Assembly: GCF_900091955.1 (NCBI RefSeq)
Contig: NZ_FMDF01000202.1
Coordinates: 1-45,265 of the forward strand
Origin: Streptomyces sp. Ncost-T10-10d
GTDB lineage: Bacteria; Actinomycetota; Actinomycetes; Streptomycetales; Streptomycetaceae
DNA: 45,265 nucleotides
Reading direction: 5' to 3'
This document shows, piece after piece, positions 16,962-25,864 of this stretch (positions are counted from its first letter, which is position 1; every line of letters begins with the position of its first letter). Both the position numbers and the translations under genes were made by a program. The notes beneath the pieces are model-generated. The model saw nothing but the letters and a program-made list of their open reading frames with translations. It was not told where the DNA came from and did no database searches.

Positions 16962-17870
16962 ACAACGATACGGCCGAACTCTCGCCGATCGCACCGTACA
17001 TGGCGATCGGATTGTCGACCATCGTCCACGGCGTCGGAGCGCGTGACCACATCGCGCGCAATCTCGACACGATCGAGGAGACCGTCCACGCCGCGGTGTC
17101 GATCGTCGGCATCAACCTGTCCGTAAGGCTCATCGCTGTGGCCGAAGGCGCGCTCACCGGCTTCGCTGACGAGATCTCCGATCTGCCGCACGCACACTGC
17201 GCACGAGAGCTCTTCATCGACATCCCGGGCCCGGAGACCGACCGTCTACCCGCACTCGCGCGGCTGTATGACACCTACATCGTCGTTCAGTGCAAAGCCC
17301 GCCGGCCCGAGATGATCGACGATCGATTCTTCAACGTCATGGTGGTGATCTCGCCGCGAGGTGAGATCACCACCGAGCGGCGAAGAATCACGTGTGATGC
17401 CCGGAGCACTCATGTACTGCGCACGACGTCCACGACCGGTGGGTGGAACTGTTCGATGACGACATCGAGGCCTTCTCTCCGGTGCTGCGAACCCCGGACA
17501 TCGGCAACAACGGCACCCTGTGCTGCAGCGACGGCGAATATCCCGAAGCCGTGCACGCATTGGCGTTCAACGGCGCGGAGGTCGTATACCGGCCCCGCGA
17601 GGCGGTTCCGATGACCACGGCCAGCTCCGACGCCGGTGGCACCTGGCTGCTCCAGAACCGGGCGCACGCGCACTCCAACGGGCTGTACACGGTGTGCCCG
17701 AACACCGGGCCCCTGGCTCGTCCAGGAGCCCGGTCGGCACGCCGAGGTCGACGACGTCCACTGCGTCAACATCGAACGGCTTGTTCAACAACGTACGTGC
17801 ACCGAGTCCGTACATCACTTCCGCGGGAAATGGCGACCCGGACATCGTCGCAGCCCTTGGGCAGCAGCCA
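16958..17870 (+). pseudogene. Nitrilase-superfamily amidohydrolase, broken by frameshifts
   Basis: The start overlaps the M20 stop (ATGA). The first frame gives a nitrilase N-terminus: LIAVAEGALTGF with the catalytic Glu, then RFFNVMVVISPRGEI. Near 17380 the frame changes and a TGA interrupts it. A second frame from about 17420 gives HDVHDRWVELFDDDIEAF and GTLCCSDGEYPEAVHALAFN, the catalytic Cys region. A third change occurs near 17720, then VDDVHCVNIERLVQQ. At least two frameshifts and one stop separate catalytic Glu from Cys, so no active enzyme is expected unless the reads are wrong. Its intact ancestor was the third amidase of this operon. Confidence 0.75.
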
Positions 17871-17916
17871 TAGCTCCCACTGTGTTCGCCCATGACCGCG
17901 GTCGAAAGGAGGCGCG

Positions 17917-18510
17917 ATGACTTCCGCGCACGGCAAGCCCCGCCCGGTCGTCGGCATTTCGGGGTCGAGCGTGCCGCAGCTCGGTATCGCGATGCTCCGG
18001 GCGCTGGCCGAAGCAGGAACTGTGGAGACCCACTTGGTCATCTCGCACGGCGCTCGACGATGCATACAGCTGGAGACCGACCTGAGCGTCGGGGATGTGG
18101 CCGCTTTCGCCGAAGTCGTCCACAATCCCGCCGACCTGGCGGCCTCGATATCCTCGGGCTCCTTCCAGACAGTGGGCATGGCCGTTGTGCCGTGCTCGGT
18201 GCGCACACTGGCTGCGGTGGCCACCGGCAACAGCGACAACCTGCTCACTCGGGCCGCTGACGTCACATCGAAGGAGCGTCGGCCCCTCGTGCTGGCCGTC
18301 CGTGAGACTCCGCTCAGCCTGATCCACATACGGAACATGAAGACGGTGACCCTGGCCGGAGCCACGGTGCTACCGCCGGTGCCGGCCTTTTACCACGGGC
18401 CACGGACCGTCGACGACATCCTGCGGCAGACCGCGGGCAAGATCCTCGACCAGTTCGGCATCGGCCAGGACCTGTTCGTCCGCTGGAAGACTCCCGAGGA
18501 GAACCGATGA
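17917..18510 (+). CDS. ubiX: UbiX-like flavin prenyltransferase
   Basis: A 197-aa flavoprotein that makes prenylated FMN, the cofactor of UbiD decarboxylases. The Rossmann-like start VVGISGSSVPQLGIAMLRAL holds the FMN phosphate loop. The mid-section VVPCSVRTLAAVATGNSDNL and RAADVTSKERRPLVLAVRET, then PLSLIHIRNM, is the signature of the UbiX/Pad1 family. AAAGGAGG stands just before ATG 17917. The stop overlaps the UbiD start by 4 nt (ATGA), so enzyme and cofactor synthase are coupled. Such operon-borne UbiX copies generally serve a partner UbiD rather than ubiquinone synthesis, which actinomycetes lack. Confidence 0.9.
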   Translation: MTSAHGKPRPVVGISGSSVPQLGIAMLRALAEAGTVETHLVISHGARRCIQLETDLSVGDVAAFAEVVHNPADLAASISSGSFQTVGMAVVPCSVRTLAAVATGNSDNLLTRAADVTSKERRPLVLAVRETPLSLIHIRNMKTVTLAGATVLPPVPAFYHGPRTVDDILRQTAGKILDQFGIGQDLFVRWKTPEENR

Positions 18511-20024
18511 ACAACACAGGCAGCGATTTCCGATCGTACTTGGATAAACTGACCGCGCTGGGGTTGATGCACCACGTCGACGACTCTGTCGACTGGTATC
18601 TCGAGGCCGGAGCGATCAACCGGTATCTGCTCGAGTCCGGCCTTCCCGGGCCGGTCTACAGCCGGGTGAAGGACTCGATTCCCGGGATGCGGTTGGCGGC
18701 CAACATGTTCGCAACGTTCCCGGGCATCGCCGTCGCGCTCGGCCTGCCAGCGGATACCGACGTGTACGACATCATCGATTCGTACCTCACGAGGTTCGGC
18801 CGCACCCTCGAACCCGTCATCGCCTCAGAAGGGGTGTGCCAACAGAACGTTCTGCTCGGGGACGACGCGAACCTCAACGCGCTTCCCGCAGTCCACGGTC
18901 ACCCGGGCGACGGAGGCCGGTACCTGGGTACCTTCGGCGTCAGCGTCACCAAGGACCCCGACAGCGACTGGACCAACTGGGGCCTGTACCGCGGCATGAT
19001 CCACGGACCACGGGCCCTGGGCATCACCCTGCATCCGGCGATCAACCACGGTGGTCGAATCATGGCCGCCTGGCACCGCGAGGACCGACCCATGCCGTAT
19101 GCCATGTTCTTCGGCGGCGACCCCCTCTACACCATTCTCGGCGGCCCCGGCGCACCACCCGGCGTCTCCGAGGCCGACATCGCGGGCGGGATGCGCGACC
19201 GCCCGGTCGAGCTCGTACGATGCGAGACCGTCGACCTGATGGTTCCAGCCGACGCCGAGATCGTGGTCGAAGGCACGGTTTCCCCGGGTGACGTGCTGCC
19301 CGAGGGGCCATTCGCCGAATATCCCGGATATCTCGTCTCCGACCCATCCCCGGCCCCGGTCGTCCGCGTCACCGCCATCACCTACCGCGACCGGGCCGTC
19401 CTGCCCACGTGCAGCATGGGCATCCCGATGGACATGGTATTTCCGCACATCCAGATGGCAGCGAACTTCAAACGCGTCCTCCTGCAGGCCAGGCTCCCCG
19501 TCGCCAAGGTCGGCGTGCCCGTAGCGGGCAACGGCATGGCCGTGGTGGTATCCACCGACACTCCCATCGCCGGTCTGCCGCAGCGCATCGCCGCCACCAT
19601 CTGGTCCGACGCGACCGGTAGCAAACTCACGCCCTATGTCATCGTCGTGAACACCGACGTGGATCCGATGGACACCGGCGCCGTCATGCACGCGATCGTC
19701 GCCAAGTGCCACCCGGCTCGCGATATCCATGTCTACCCGGGCTTCTACAACGCGCCTCTCCAACCGTATCTGCCGTCCGGACCGCACAAGGCCCTGGGCG
19801 TCGGCGGCGCCAACGTGCTGCTCGACTGCACATGGCCCGTGGAGCTCGCGCCGCAGGACATTCCACTGCGCAGCGACTTCACAACCAGCTACCCGGACGA
19901 CCTCAAGCGACGGGTCGAGGAACGCGTCGCCGGGTGGAACCTGCCCTCGATCACCGCAACGGGAAGCGGAACGGGAGGGACTACGCCGATTCGGGGGACC
20001 TCACGCCAACCGGGTCGGCGGTGA
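18507..20024 (+). CDS. ubiD: UbiD-family prenyl-FMN-dependent decarboxylase
   Basis: A 505-aa reversible (de)carboxylase of aromatic or conjugated acids that needs prenylated FMN. The conserved catalytic Arg and two Glu are in place: Arg162 in GLYRGMIHGPRA, and Glu266 and Glu271 in PEGPFAEYPGY, spaced five residues as in fungal Fdc1. The family segments TNWGLYRGM, NHGGRIMAAWHRE, YAMFFGGDP and the C-terminal DVDPMDTGAVMHAIV are clear. Length is usual. It is coupled to ubiX upstream. With an amidohydrolase, an M20 enzyme and a former nitrilase in the same operon, a route that hydrolyses an amide to an aromatic acid and then decarboxylates it is a fair inference. The substrate is unknown. Confidence 0.92.
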   Translation: MNNTGSDFRSYLDKLTALGLMHHVDDSVDWYLEAGAINRYLLESGLPGPVYSRVKDSIPGMRLAANMFATFPGIAVALGLPADTDVYDIIDSYLTRFGRTLEPVIASEGVCQQNVLLGDDANLNALPAVHGHPGDGGRYLGTFGVSVTKDPDSDWTNWGLYRGMIHGPRALGITLHPAINHGGRIMAAWHREDRPMPYAMFFGGDPLYTILGGPGAPPGVSEADIAGGMRDRPVELVRCETVDLMVPADAEIVVEGTVSPGDVLPEGPFAEYPGYLVSDPSPAPVVRVTAITYRDRAVLPTCSMGIPMDMVFPHIQMAANFKRVLLQARLPVAKVGVPVAGNGMAVVVSTDTPIAGLPQRIAATIWSDATGSKLTPYVIVVNTDVDPMDTGAVMHAIVAKCHPARDIHVYPGFYNAPLQPYLPSGPHKALGVGGANVLLDCTWPVELAPQDIPLRSDFTTSYPDDLKRRVEERVAGWNLPSITATGSGTGGTTPIRGTSRQPGRR

Positions 20025-20039
20025 CGTCGCGTCCGGCGC

Positions 20040-20238
20040 CCGGTACCCACCCAGCGGTGGGCAGCCCAAGGTGGGCACGGTGCATGGCGGATTCCTGGTC
20101 GAGCCCGCCGATACGGCGATCGGGACGGCCTGTTCGACCCTCATGGGGATCGGTGAATTGTTCACTGCACACATTGCGGAAATTCTGTTGCGACACCGGA
20201 TGCGGAACCGCAGAATACGCACGCCAAAGTACGCATGA
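20040..20238 (+). pseudogene. Hotdog (PaaI-like) thioesterase fragment
   Basis: The frame contains GTVHGGFLVEPADTAIGTAC then STLMGIGELFTAHI, which matches the HGGxxxxxxDTA active-site helix of PaaI-type hotdog thioesterases. The N-terminal strand region is unclear and homology stops near 20200, so only the central helix part is present. It follows ubiD directly and was probably the last gene of the operon before truncation. Confidence 0.5.
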
Positions 20239-20255
20239 TCTTTCAAGGATGAAGA

Positions 20256-21002
20256 GTGACTGAGAACGACGAGCAGCGCCACACACTGACCAATGGGCAG
20301 GGTGTGCCGGTCCTGACCTATCTGCAGGGTGTTCGGGAGGGGCACCCATGGGCGGACCTGGCCGAAGTGGTCGGCCCCGACCCCGTGGACACCATCGTCT
20401 CCGGCATGTCCGGATGGGCAGTCTCGGGATCCGTGGAACTCGGTGAGCAACTGCTGCGCCGTGGCGCACGGGTGATGCGGCACGCCCATGAAATGCGGAG
20501 GGACTTGGTCGCGTGTCCGCCACCGGCCGACTGGTCATCATGCGCCCTCGGAAACGGACTTCGGGCAGTCCCTTGCAACCTCGATGCCGATGCGGTGTTC
20601 CCGGCATGGCGAGCCGCCTTTTCTGCCGATCATCCCGACCACCACTCCGGCAGCGACGAAGAAGCGCTCAACGAGCTCCTGGCACCGATGCTGGCGGGCT
20701 CCGTTCTCGGACCGGTCCTTCCGTGCAGCGCCCTGGTGGTGGACGAGACGGACCGTGTTGTGGCTGGGGCGATTATCACCGACCGTGACGGACTACCGTG
20801 GATCGCGGACGTGTTCCGCCGGCCCGAAGCCCGCTACGCGGGCCTTGGCGCCGATCTGCTGCGTCGGGTGCTCAGCGCTGCTGCGGCCGACGGGCTGACC
20901 GACATTTCGCTCGTCGTGAGCGATGCGAATCCAGCCCGCCACGTGTACGAGAAGCTCGGTTTTCAGCTGATTGGTACATCACTGACTGTCGTAGTGCCGT
21001 AG
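20256..21002 (+). CDS. GNAT-family N-acetyltransferase
   Basis: A 248-aa protein with a C-terminal acetyl-CoA-binding GNAT domain (residues about 105-245). WIADVFRRPEARYAGLGADL then LRRVLSAAAADG is the motif A pyrophosphate loop (R-x-x-G-x-G/A like), and VSDANPARHVYEKLGFQL is motif B. The N-terminal 100 residues (AEVVGPDPVDTIVSGMSGWA, VELGEQLLRRGARVMRHAHE) resemble the helical N-terminal arm of some two-part GNAT proteins. GTG 20256 follows AAGGATGAAGA. It lies downstream of the catabolic operon on the same strand, but its ribosome site and the broken thioesterase between them suggest an unrelated unit. The acceptor is unknown. Confidence 0.85.
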   Translation: MTENDEQRHTLTNGQGVPVLTYLQGVREGHPWADLAEVVGPDPVDTIVSGMSGWAVSGSVELGEQLLRRGARVMRHAHEMRRDLVACPPPADWSSCALGNGLRAVPCNLDADAVFPAWRAAFSADHPDHHSGSDEEALNELLAPMLAGSVLGPVLPCSALVVDETDRVVAGAIITDRDGLPWIADVFRRPEARYAGLGADLLRRVLSAAAADGLTDISLVVSDANPARHVYEKLGFQLIGTSLTVVVP

Positions 21003-21565
21003 GTCTCGAAACCCCGTGCAGCCAGTGAGCTGAACCGGATTTTGTAGCGGCCCTGAAGCCAGGCGTGATCGCCATCGGCGCAGGGGAGAGCACAGGTCCG
21101 ATGACCGATCTTGCTCAGGGCCCATAGGCTGCTGGACCGACGGGCCCACTGTGGCCCGGGGCAGGGGCCGGGGCCTGCGGCTGGGATCCTTGTGGCGTCC
21201 GCCGCGATCGGCCCACTGCCGACCGCGGTGGGGCTGGAGGTTGAGCGGCCCGAACTCGTCCAGGCAGAAAACGACTTCGGGCTTCCCTCCCTCGGGGACG
21301 ACCTCGCCGTCGACGCTCGCGTAGAGATGCTCGACGCGGGCCTTCTTGGCGGTGTAGTCGTGGTCGCATTCGATAGACAGGCCGAGCGTACGCCGAACGA
21401 AGATGCAGCCAGGGCGAACGTTGCCTGATGCGGCATAGGGGCCCTCTGGCCTGCCTTCCCGGCTCTTTATCCAGGCCGGTGCTGGCAGCAGCATCCAGAT
21501 CTCCGCCCATTCTGTGTCCGTCGCGTCCGGGGGACAGCGCCTGTTCCGGTCCGCTTGGTTCGCAG
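21000..21565 (-). mobile_element. Chimeric remnant: IS5-type N-terminus joined to IS630-type transposase core
   Basis: Reading the minus strand, about 21560-21423 encodes CPPDATDTEWAEIWMLLPAP and GREGRPEGP-like sequence, the N-terminus of IS5-family transposases. Directly in frame, about 21404-21189 encodes HDYTAKKARVEHLYASVDGE then VVFCLDEFGPLNLQPHRGRQ, the first half of an IS630-family catalytic domain with its CxDE motif. From about 21190 the sequence continues degraded in another frame (SSSLWALSKIGHRTC). The join between two unrelated families within one frame shows a deletion or recombination between insertion sequences. Neither is functional. Confidence 0.75.
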
Positions 21566-21692
21566 CGTTCCCGTATGCATGGGCGAGGCAAACGCGTGAT
21601 ACGGCGGGCGAGTTGAACTTTGGGACCTCGACTTTGTACAGCTGAGACAGGCAGGGCTTCCTGGTGCTCGGTGAAACTTCAACACCTTGCAA

Positions 21693-21732
21693 CCGGAGGG
21701 CGGAGCGGGTGCGGTGATGTCCCGCCCTCCGG
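21693..21732. other. Long perfect hairpin in a gene-free stretch
   Basis: CCGGAGGGCGG (21693-21703) and CCGCCCTCCGG (21722-21732) form an 11-bp perfect stem with an 18-nt loop. The surrounding 21570-22080 region holds no gene I can support. The hairpin could be a bidirectional terminator or an element end. Confidence 0.4.
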
Positions 21733-22083
21733 TGGGGTGGGGTGCAGGGGGCGTGTCAGCCCGCCCAGACATCCTCCACGTAGCGGTCCTCGGTCGCCGG
21801 AAGACCTCGCCGGTCTCATGACGGGCGCCCACAGCGAGGAGTGAATCACCACCGTCGACGCCCCGACCGAGAATGCGGGCAATACCCTCGCCTCGCATCT
21901 CGGTCCGTTGAACGGGCGTCGCAGCCGCTGGGCGAACGACAAGCGCCGTGCGCTGCAGTACAAGACGCCGGTTGGTCGCATCGCAGAATCCAGAATCAGG
22001 TGGCGGGAGCTTCTCCTTCAAGAAAGCCAACGGCTCGCTCGGCTTCTCCGCTGGGTGATTCCCGCTGATGTTGCCGCGTCCGG

Positions 22084-22575
22084 TCAGTTGGTCTGGAGCT
22101 CTGTCAGCCACCTCAGGATGAGGTCGTTGAAGTCGTCGGCTCGCTCTTGGTGGAGCCAGTGTCCGGCCTCCGGCCAGTGGAGGGACCGGCTGCGGGGGTC
22201 GGCGAAGGTCGTTTCTTCCCAGGCGGCCTGTGCCGGGTGTGTGTGGACGGTGAGGACGGGGCATCGCCTTCTCCGCAGGTACTCGTCGGCGCCTGAACGT
22301 GTTGCGACGGAGCCCTCCCTCAGGAATGTCTCCAATATGGGCCGCATCACCTCGGGGCCGCGCCCAGGACTCGCCGCTGATGCCATTTTCTCAAGGCATT
22401 GGGTATTTGCTTGCCCTCTACCGCGGCGAGCGCGCCAGCAACGTGCTCTAGCCCGTTGTCGGTTCCCAGCGCATTGATGAGTGGCCGCCATCGTCCGGAC
22501 GCCTCGAGGTCGGGTAGACCATAGGGCGAATCCACGACGACTGCGGCTGCGACGAGATCGGGATGTTCGACGGCG
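22084..22575 (-). pseudogene. Alpha/beta-hydrolase C-terminal fragment, frameshifted
   Basis: Minus-strand frames give VEHPDLVAAAVVVDSPYGLP, LINALGTDNGLEHVAGAL and, after a shift near 22385, MRPILETFLREGSVATRSGA, RRRCPVLTVHTHPA and EAGHWLHQERADDFNDLILR. The last piece holds the catalytic His of the alpha/beta-hydrolase fold. The N-terminal half with the nucleophile is missing because the gene is cut at about 22575, where ring-hydroxylating dioxygenase sequence begins on the opposite strand. It is non-functional. Confidence 0.7.
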
Positions 22576-23000
22576 CACTGACTGGTTGGAGTTCCTGGCC
22601 GACGATGTCCGGTACGAGGTGCCGGTGCGGGTGACGTGCGAGGGACTCGCCGGCCGGGAGTTCGTACCGACGTCGCGGATCTCCGAACGACACCTGGCAG
22701 ACACGTGAGGTGCGGGTCCGACGGTCGGGGACCGATTTCGCGTGGGCCGAGCAGCCACCGTTGTGCACCCGGCACTACATCGCCAACGTCGTCGATTCGG
22801 TCGTGCCGCCGTGGGAGCACCTCATCTCCTCGAACTGCTTGGTCTGGTGCAGCCGGGGCGACGAGGCCACACTCAGCCTGTTCTCGTTGTTCCGTAAGGA
22901 CACGCTCCGCCCGACCGGGCCGGATGGTGGCCGGCCCGCCGGTGGGCGGTGCTGGACCAGTCGTTGGTCAAAGCCCACAACATAGCCATTTTCATCTGAT
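22576..23000 (+). pseudogene. Aromatic-ring-hydroxylating dioxygenase beta subunit, truncated and frameshifted
   Basis: Plus-strand pieces in three frames rebuild a dioxygenase small subunit: DWLEFLADDVRYEVPVRVT, then VRRSGTDFAWAEQPPLCTRH and YIANVVDSVVP, then CSRGDEATLSLFSLFRKDTL, and finally RWAVLDQSLVKAHNIAIFI before TGA at 22998-23000. These match the NTF2-like beta subunit that supports trimer formation with the Rieske alpha subunit. The first 20-30 residues are missing and there are at least two frameshifts. No alpha subunit, ferredoxin or reductase is present nearby. It is a relic of an aromatic-degradation cluster. Confidence 0.7.
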
Positions 23001-23032
23001 GCGGGTGCCGCGGCACCGAAGGAAAGGTGGTC

Positions 23033-23312
23033 ATGATGGGGTCGCGCCGTAAGCCGTTGATCGAGTGTCCGCCGGTCGGCGACGTCGCCGATGTATCCGT
23101 CCGACTCGGGGGACGATGGTCCGGTCGTCGTCGCGATCGAATTCGCCGACGTCGTCGTACGGCGCGTCCGGACCCGCTACGGCATGCGGTCGGAGATCTG
23201 GTTGCCGCGCCGCGGCAGCCGGGTGCTGCTGGGAGCGGGTTCGCTGGACTGCCTGAGCTTCCAGGAGTCCGAGCTGAACACGCGGTTGCTCGCACGGAAT
23301 CCGGGGCGATGA
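23033..23312 (+). pseudogene. Small unrecognised gene, probably frameshifted
   Basis: AAGGAAAGGTGG precedes ATG at 23033, and the first residues (GSRRKPLIECPPVGDVADVS) look protein-like. Near 23100 the plausible coding passes to another frame containing GPVVVAIEFADVVVRRVRTR, then GMRSEIWLPRRGSRVLLGAG and LSFQESELNTRLLAR, ending at 23312. Together they suggest a roughly 90-residue protein split by one frameshift. No family was recognised. Confidence 0.35.
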
Positions 23313-23434
23313 CGCGGGCTCGGGTATTGGCCGCGCCGTCGTGCTCGGCTAGTGCTGTGACCGGGATGGTTCACCGTGACCGGAAGGCGGCTCACGGGAC
23401 GAGCGCACGCGAAACGGTCTGGTATTACTGGGGC

Positions 23435-23812
23435 ATGCAGGAAGAGACCGCGCGCTCCGCAATCGACACGTTCATCTCCGCGTTCAACGCCTCGGACGAC
23501 AGCTATGTGACTGTCCTGCTCTCCCGGGCCCTGACCTCAGACGTGGTCTTCTGGGGGCCATTGGGTCGCAGCGAAGGGATCGAGGCGGTCGAGCGGTTTG
23601 TGCTGGACATCAGGCGCCACCCGGCAGGGACCGGTACGATGGTGCGCTGCTCAGCGGTGGACATGCCTAACGAGTGGGCCCGGTACCAGTGGGTCTTCAC
23701 CACGCCGGATGGAGGCCCCCGCCTGGCGGGAACGGACGTCGTCCATCTGCGGCGGAGCCTCATCGACCAGGTCATCGTCTTCGCGGGGGAGATCGAGCCG
23801 TCCGCCTCCTAG
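23435..23812 (+). CDS. NTF2/SnoaL-like protein
   Basis: A 125-aa single-domain protein with the cone-like NTF2 pattern: ARSAIDTFISAFNASDDSYV, a hydrophobic VVFWGPLGRSEGIEAVERFV segment, and three C-terminal strands (GTMVRCSAVDMPNEWARYQW, AGTDVVHLRRSLIDQVIVFA). SnoaL-like proteins act as small isomerases, cyclases, hydrolases or ligand binders, so no reaction can be named. The open frame extends upstream to 23027 but the family fold begins at ATG 23435. It is intact, unlike its neighbours, and stands alone between a dead dioxygenase subunit and an IS630 remnant. Confidence 0.7.
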   Translation: MQEETARSAIDTFISAFNASDDSYVTVLLSRALTSDVVFWGPLGRSEGIEAVERFVLDIRRHPAGTGTMVRCSAVDMPNEWARYQWVFTTPDGGPRLAGTDVVHLRRSLIDQVIVFAGEIEPSAS

Positions 23813-23886
23813 GACATCCTTCTCCGGCGCCGTCTTTCTCCTGAACTTGCCCCGTTCGGCGCTCCGGGGCTGCGGTTCGCGGTTGA

Positions 23887-24425
23887 TCAGGCTGCGGTGT
23901 TGAGGGGGCGTCCGCCCCAGCGGATGCCTTTTTCGCTGCGGATGCGGGCGCGTTCCTTGCGTTCAGCGGCCAGGACGTCGCGGTGGCGGACGTTGGCGTT
24001 GCGCCAGCGCAGGTAGGCGTGCAGGGCCCGGGTCTGCACGGGGTGGTTGGGGTGGTTGGAGTTGCCGATGGTGAACTGCCGCAGCGGCCCGAAGTGCGCT
24101 TCGATCGGGTTGGCCCAGAAGGCGTAGGTCGGGGTGAAGCGCAGCTCGACCTTGTTCTTCCTCGCCCAGCGGCGGATGTCGGTGCCCTTGTGGGCGACAG
24201 GTTGTCTGTGATCACGTAGATCGGTGCGCCGTCCGGGCGGGCAGCGGTGTCCTCATCGGCCTGCACCAGCTGGGCGATCACCGGCACCCGGTTCCCGCCA
24301 GCCGACGCCAAAAGCATCATCGCGCGCCGGTAGCGCACCGAGCTGGTGCTGCCGCGGCGCACGATCTGCTGCAGTTTCTGCCCTTCCTGGTCGGTCAGCC
24401 CGCACACACGGACAGGCTCGGCCAC
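23887..24425 (-). mobile_element. IS630-family transposase with internal deletion and frameshift
   Basis: The N-terminus (residues 1-60) has the IS630 helix-turn-helix part: VRVCGLTDQEGQKLQQIVRR, then YRRAMMLLASAGGNRVP. At about 24245 it jumps directly to GAPIYVITDNLS, the second catalytic Asp strand, so about 170 residues including the first catalytic Asp are deleted. A frameshift near 24200 follows; the other frame continues with RFTPTYAFWANPIEAHFGPL (third catalytic residue) and ends WGGRPLNTAA at the TGA in 23887-23889. The element is dead. The missing middle section corresponds to the piece kept at 21.2-21.4 kb. Confidence 0.8.
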
Positions 24426-24460
24426 GGCGTCTTCTTGATCGGTTGCGTCGTTGATCGGGT

Positions 24461-25840
24461 GTGCTGGGTGAGGAGTTGGCTGCGGTTCGGTGTGATCTGG
24501 AGGACTTCGCGGCGGAGATGTTCGAGCCGTTCGCGCGGGCGGATCAGCGACGGTGGGGCGGGGTCTAGTGGGGCGGGGTCTATCTGCGGGGCCTGTTGCT
24601 GGACGGCGGGCGTAAGTCGGTGGAGCCGCTGGCCGCTCGTCCGGGCGAAGACGGGAACCGGCAGGCGCTGGCCCACTTCATCACTTCCAGCCCGTGGGAT
24701 GCGGCGCATGTGCGGGCCCGTCTGGCCTGGCGTATGCAGCCGGTCGTCAAGCCCACCGCGTTGATCATCGATGACACCGGGTTCCTCAAGGACGGGGACG
24801 CGTCGGCGTGCGTGACCCGGCAGTACACCGGCACCGCGGGCAAGGTCACCAACTGCCAGGCCGGAGTCTCGCTGCACCTGGCTTCCAACGGTGCCTCCGC
24901 GGCGGTGAACTGGCGTCTGTTCCTGCCCGGGAGCTGGGATCCCGCCTCGCCGAAGGCCGATCCGGTCAAAGTGGCCCGCCGTGACAAGTGCGCCATCCCC
25001 GCCCAGGTGGGCCATGTCGAGAAGTGGCAGCTGGCCCTCGACATGGTCGACGAGACGCGGTCCTGGGGCATCGAGGTGCCCCAGGTCATCGCCGACGGCG
25101 GCTACGGGGACCGCCACCTTCCGGCTCGGCCTGGAAGAACGCGGTCTCGATTACGTGGTGGGCATCTCTACCACGACCACCGCGCAACCCGAGGACGCAC
25201 AGCCGTGCACCCCGGCCTGCCCCGGCCGGGGCCGACGGCCGGTTCCTGCCTACCCCGAGCCGGCACAGACGGTGAAGAGCCTGGTCATCGCGGCCGGCAA
25301 ATCTTCCGCGCGGCCGGTGCGGTGGAGGGAGGGATCGCGGCCGGGCAGTGGCCGCAGCGGGCACAAGCGCATGTACTCGCGCTTCGTGGCCCTGCGGATC
25401 CGGCCCGCCGGACGTGAGATCCGCAAGGCCACGGCCGCCACCGAGCTTCCGGTCCGCTGGCTGCTGGCCGAATGGCCCGCCGCCCAGGACGAGCCCGTGC
25501 AGTTCTGGCTCTCCAACCTGCCCGCAACCACCCCGTTGCCCGTCCTCGTGCGCGCCGCGAAGCTCCGCCGGCGCATCGAGAACGACTACCGCGAGATGAA
25601 ACAGGCCCTGGGCCTGGCCCACTTCGAAGGCCGAACCTGGCCAGGCTGGCATCACCACGTCACCCTCGTCTCGGTCGCCCACGCCTTCTGCACCCTGCAG
25701 CGATTGAGCCGATCCCCGAAAGAGACGGCGTCGGCCTGAGCCTCTACCGAGTCGTCCGCGAGCTGCAGATACTCCTCGTGATCTGGACCGGCGCCTGCCC
25801 CACCTGTCACCGCGACATGCCAGACCCCGCACCAACATGA
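24461..25840 (+). mobile_element. IS701-family transposase, inactivated
   Basis: Reading from GTG 24461: VLGEELAAVRCDLEDFAAEM and FARADQRRWGGV, then an in-frame TAG at 24566-24568. The TAG lies within a 15-bp tandem duplication (24554-24568 and 24569-24583); removing one copy would restore the family sequence. Next come LIIDDTGFLKDGDASACVTR (first catalytic Asp), VIADGGYGD (second Asp), a shift near 25111 that looks like loss of two bases, then RRIENDYREMKQALGLAHFE (catalytic Glu). A last shift near 25715 separates VAHAFCTLQRLSRSPKE from the usual C-terminus (SLYRVVRELQILLVIWTGAC), ending at 25840. One stop and two frameshifts make it inactive. Terminal repeats were not identified. Confidence 0.85.
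24554..24583 (+). repeat. 15-bp tandem duplication creating a stop in the IS701 transposase
   Basis: TGGGGCGGGGTCTAG and TGGGGCGGGGTCTAT stand head to tail and differ only in the last base. The first copy ends in the in-frame TAG. Confidence 0.8.
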
Positions 25841-25864
25841 CCAAGCCCTACTATCATCTCGTTC

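Noticed and set aside
21570..22080. Possible group II intron or other catalytic RNA around the hairpin at 21693-21732.
   Set aside because: No domain V-like motif, no GUGYG-type boundary and no reverse transcriptase were found.
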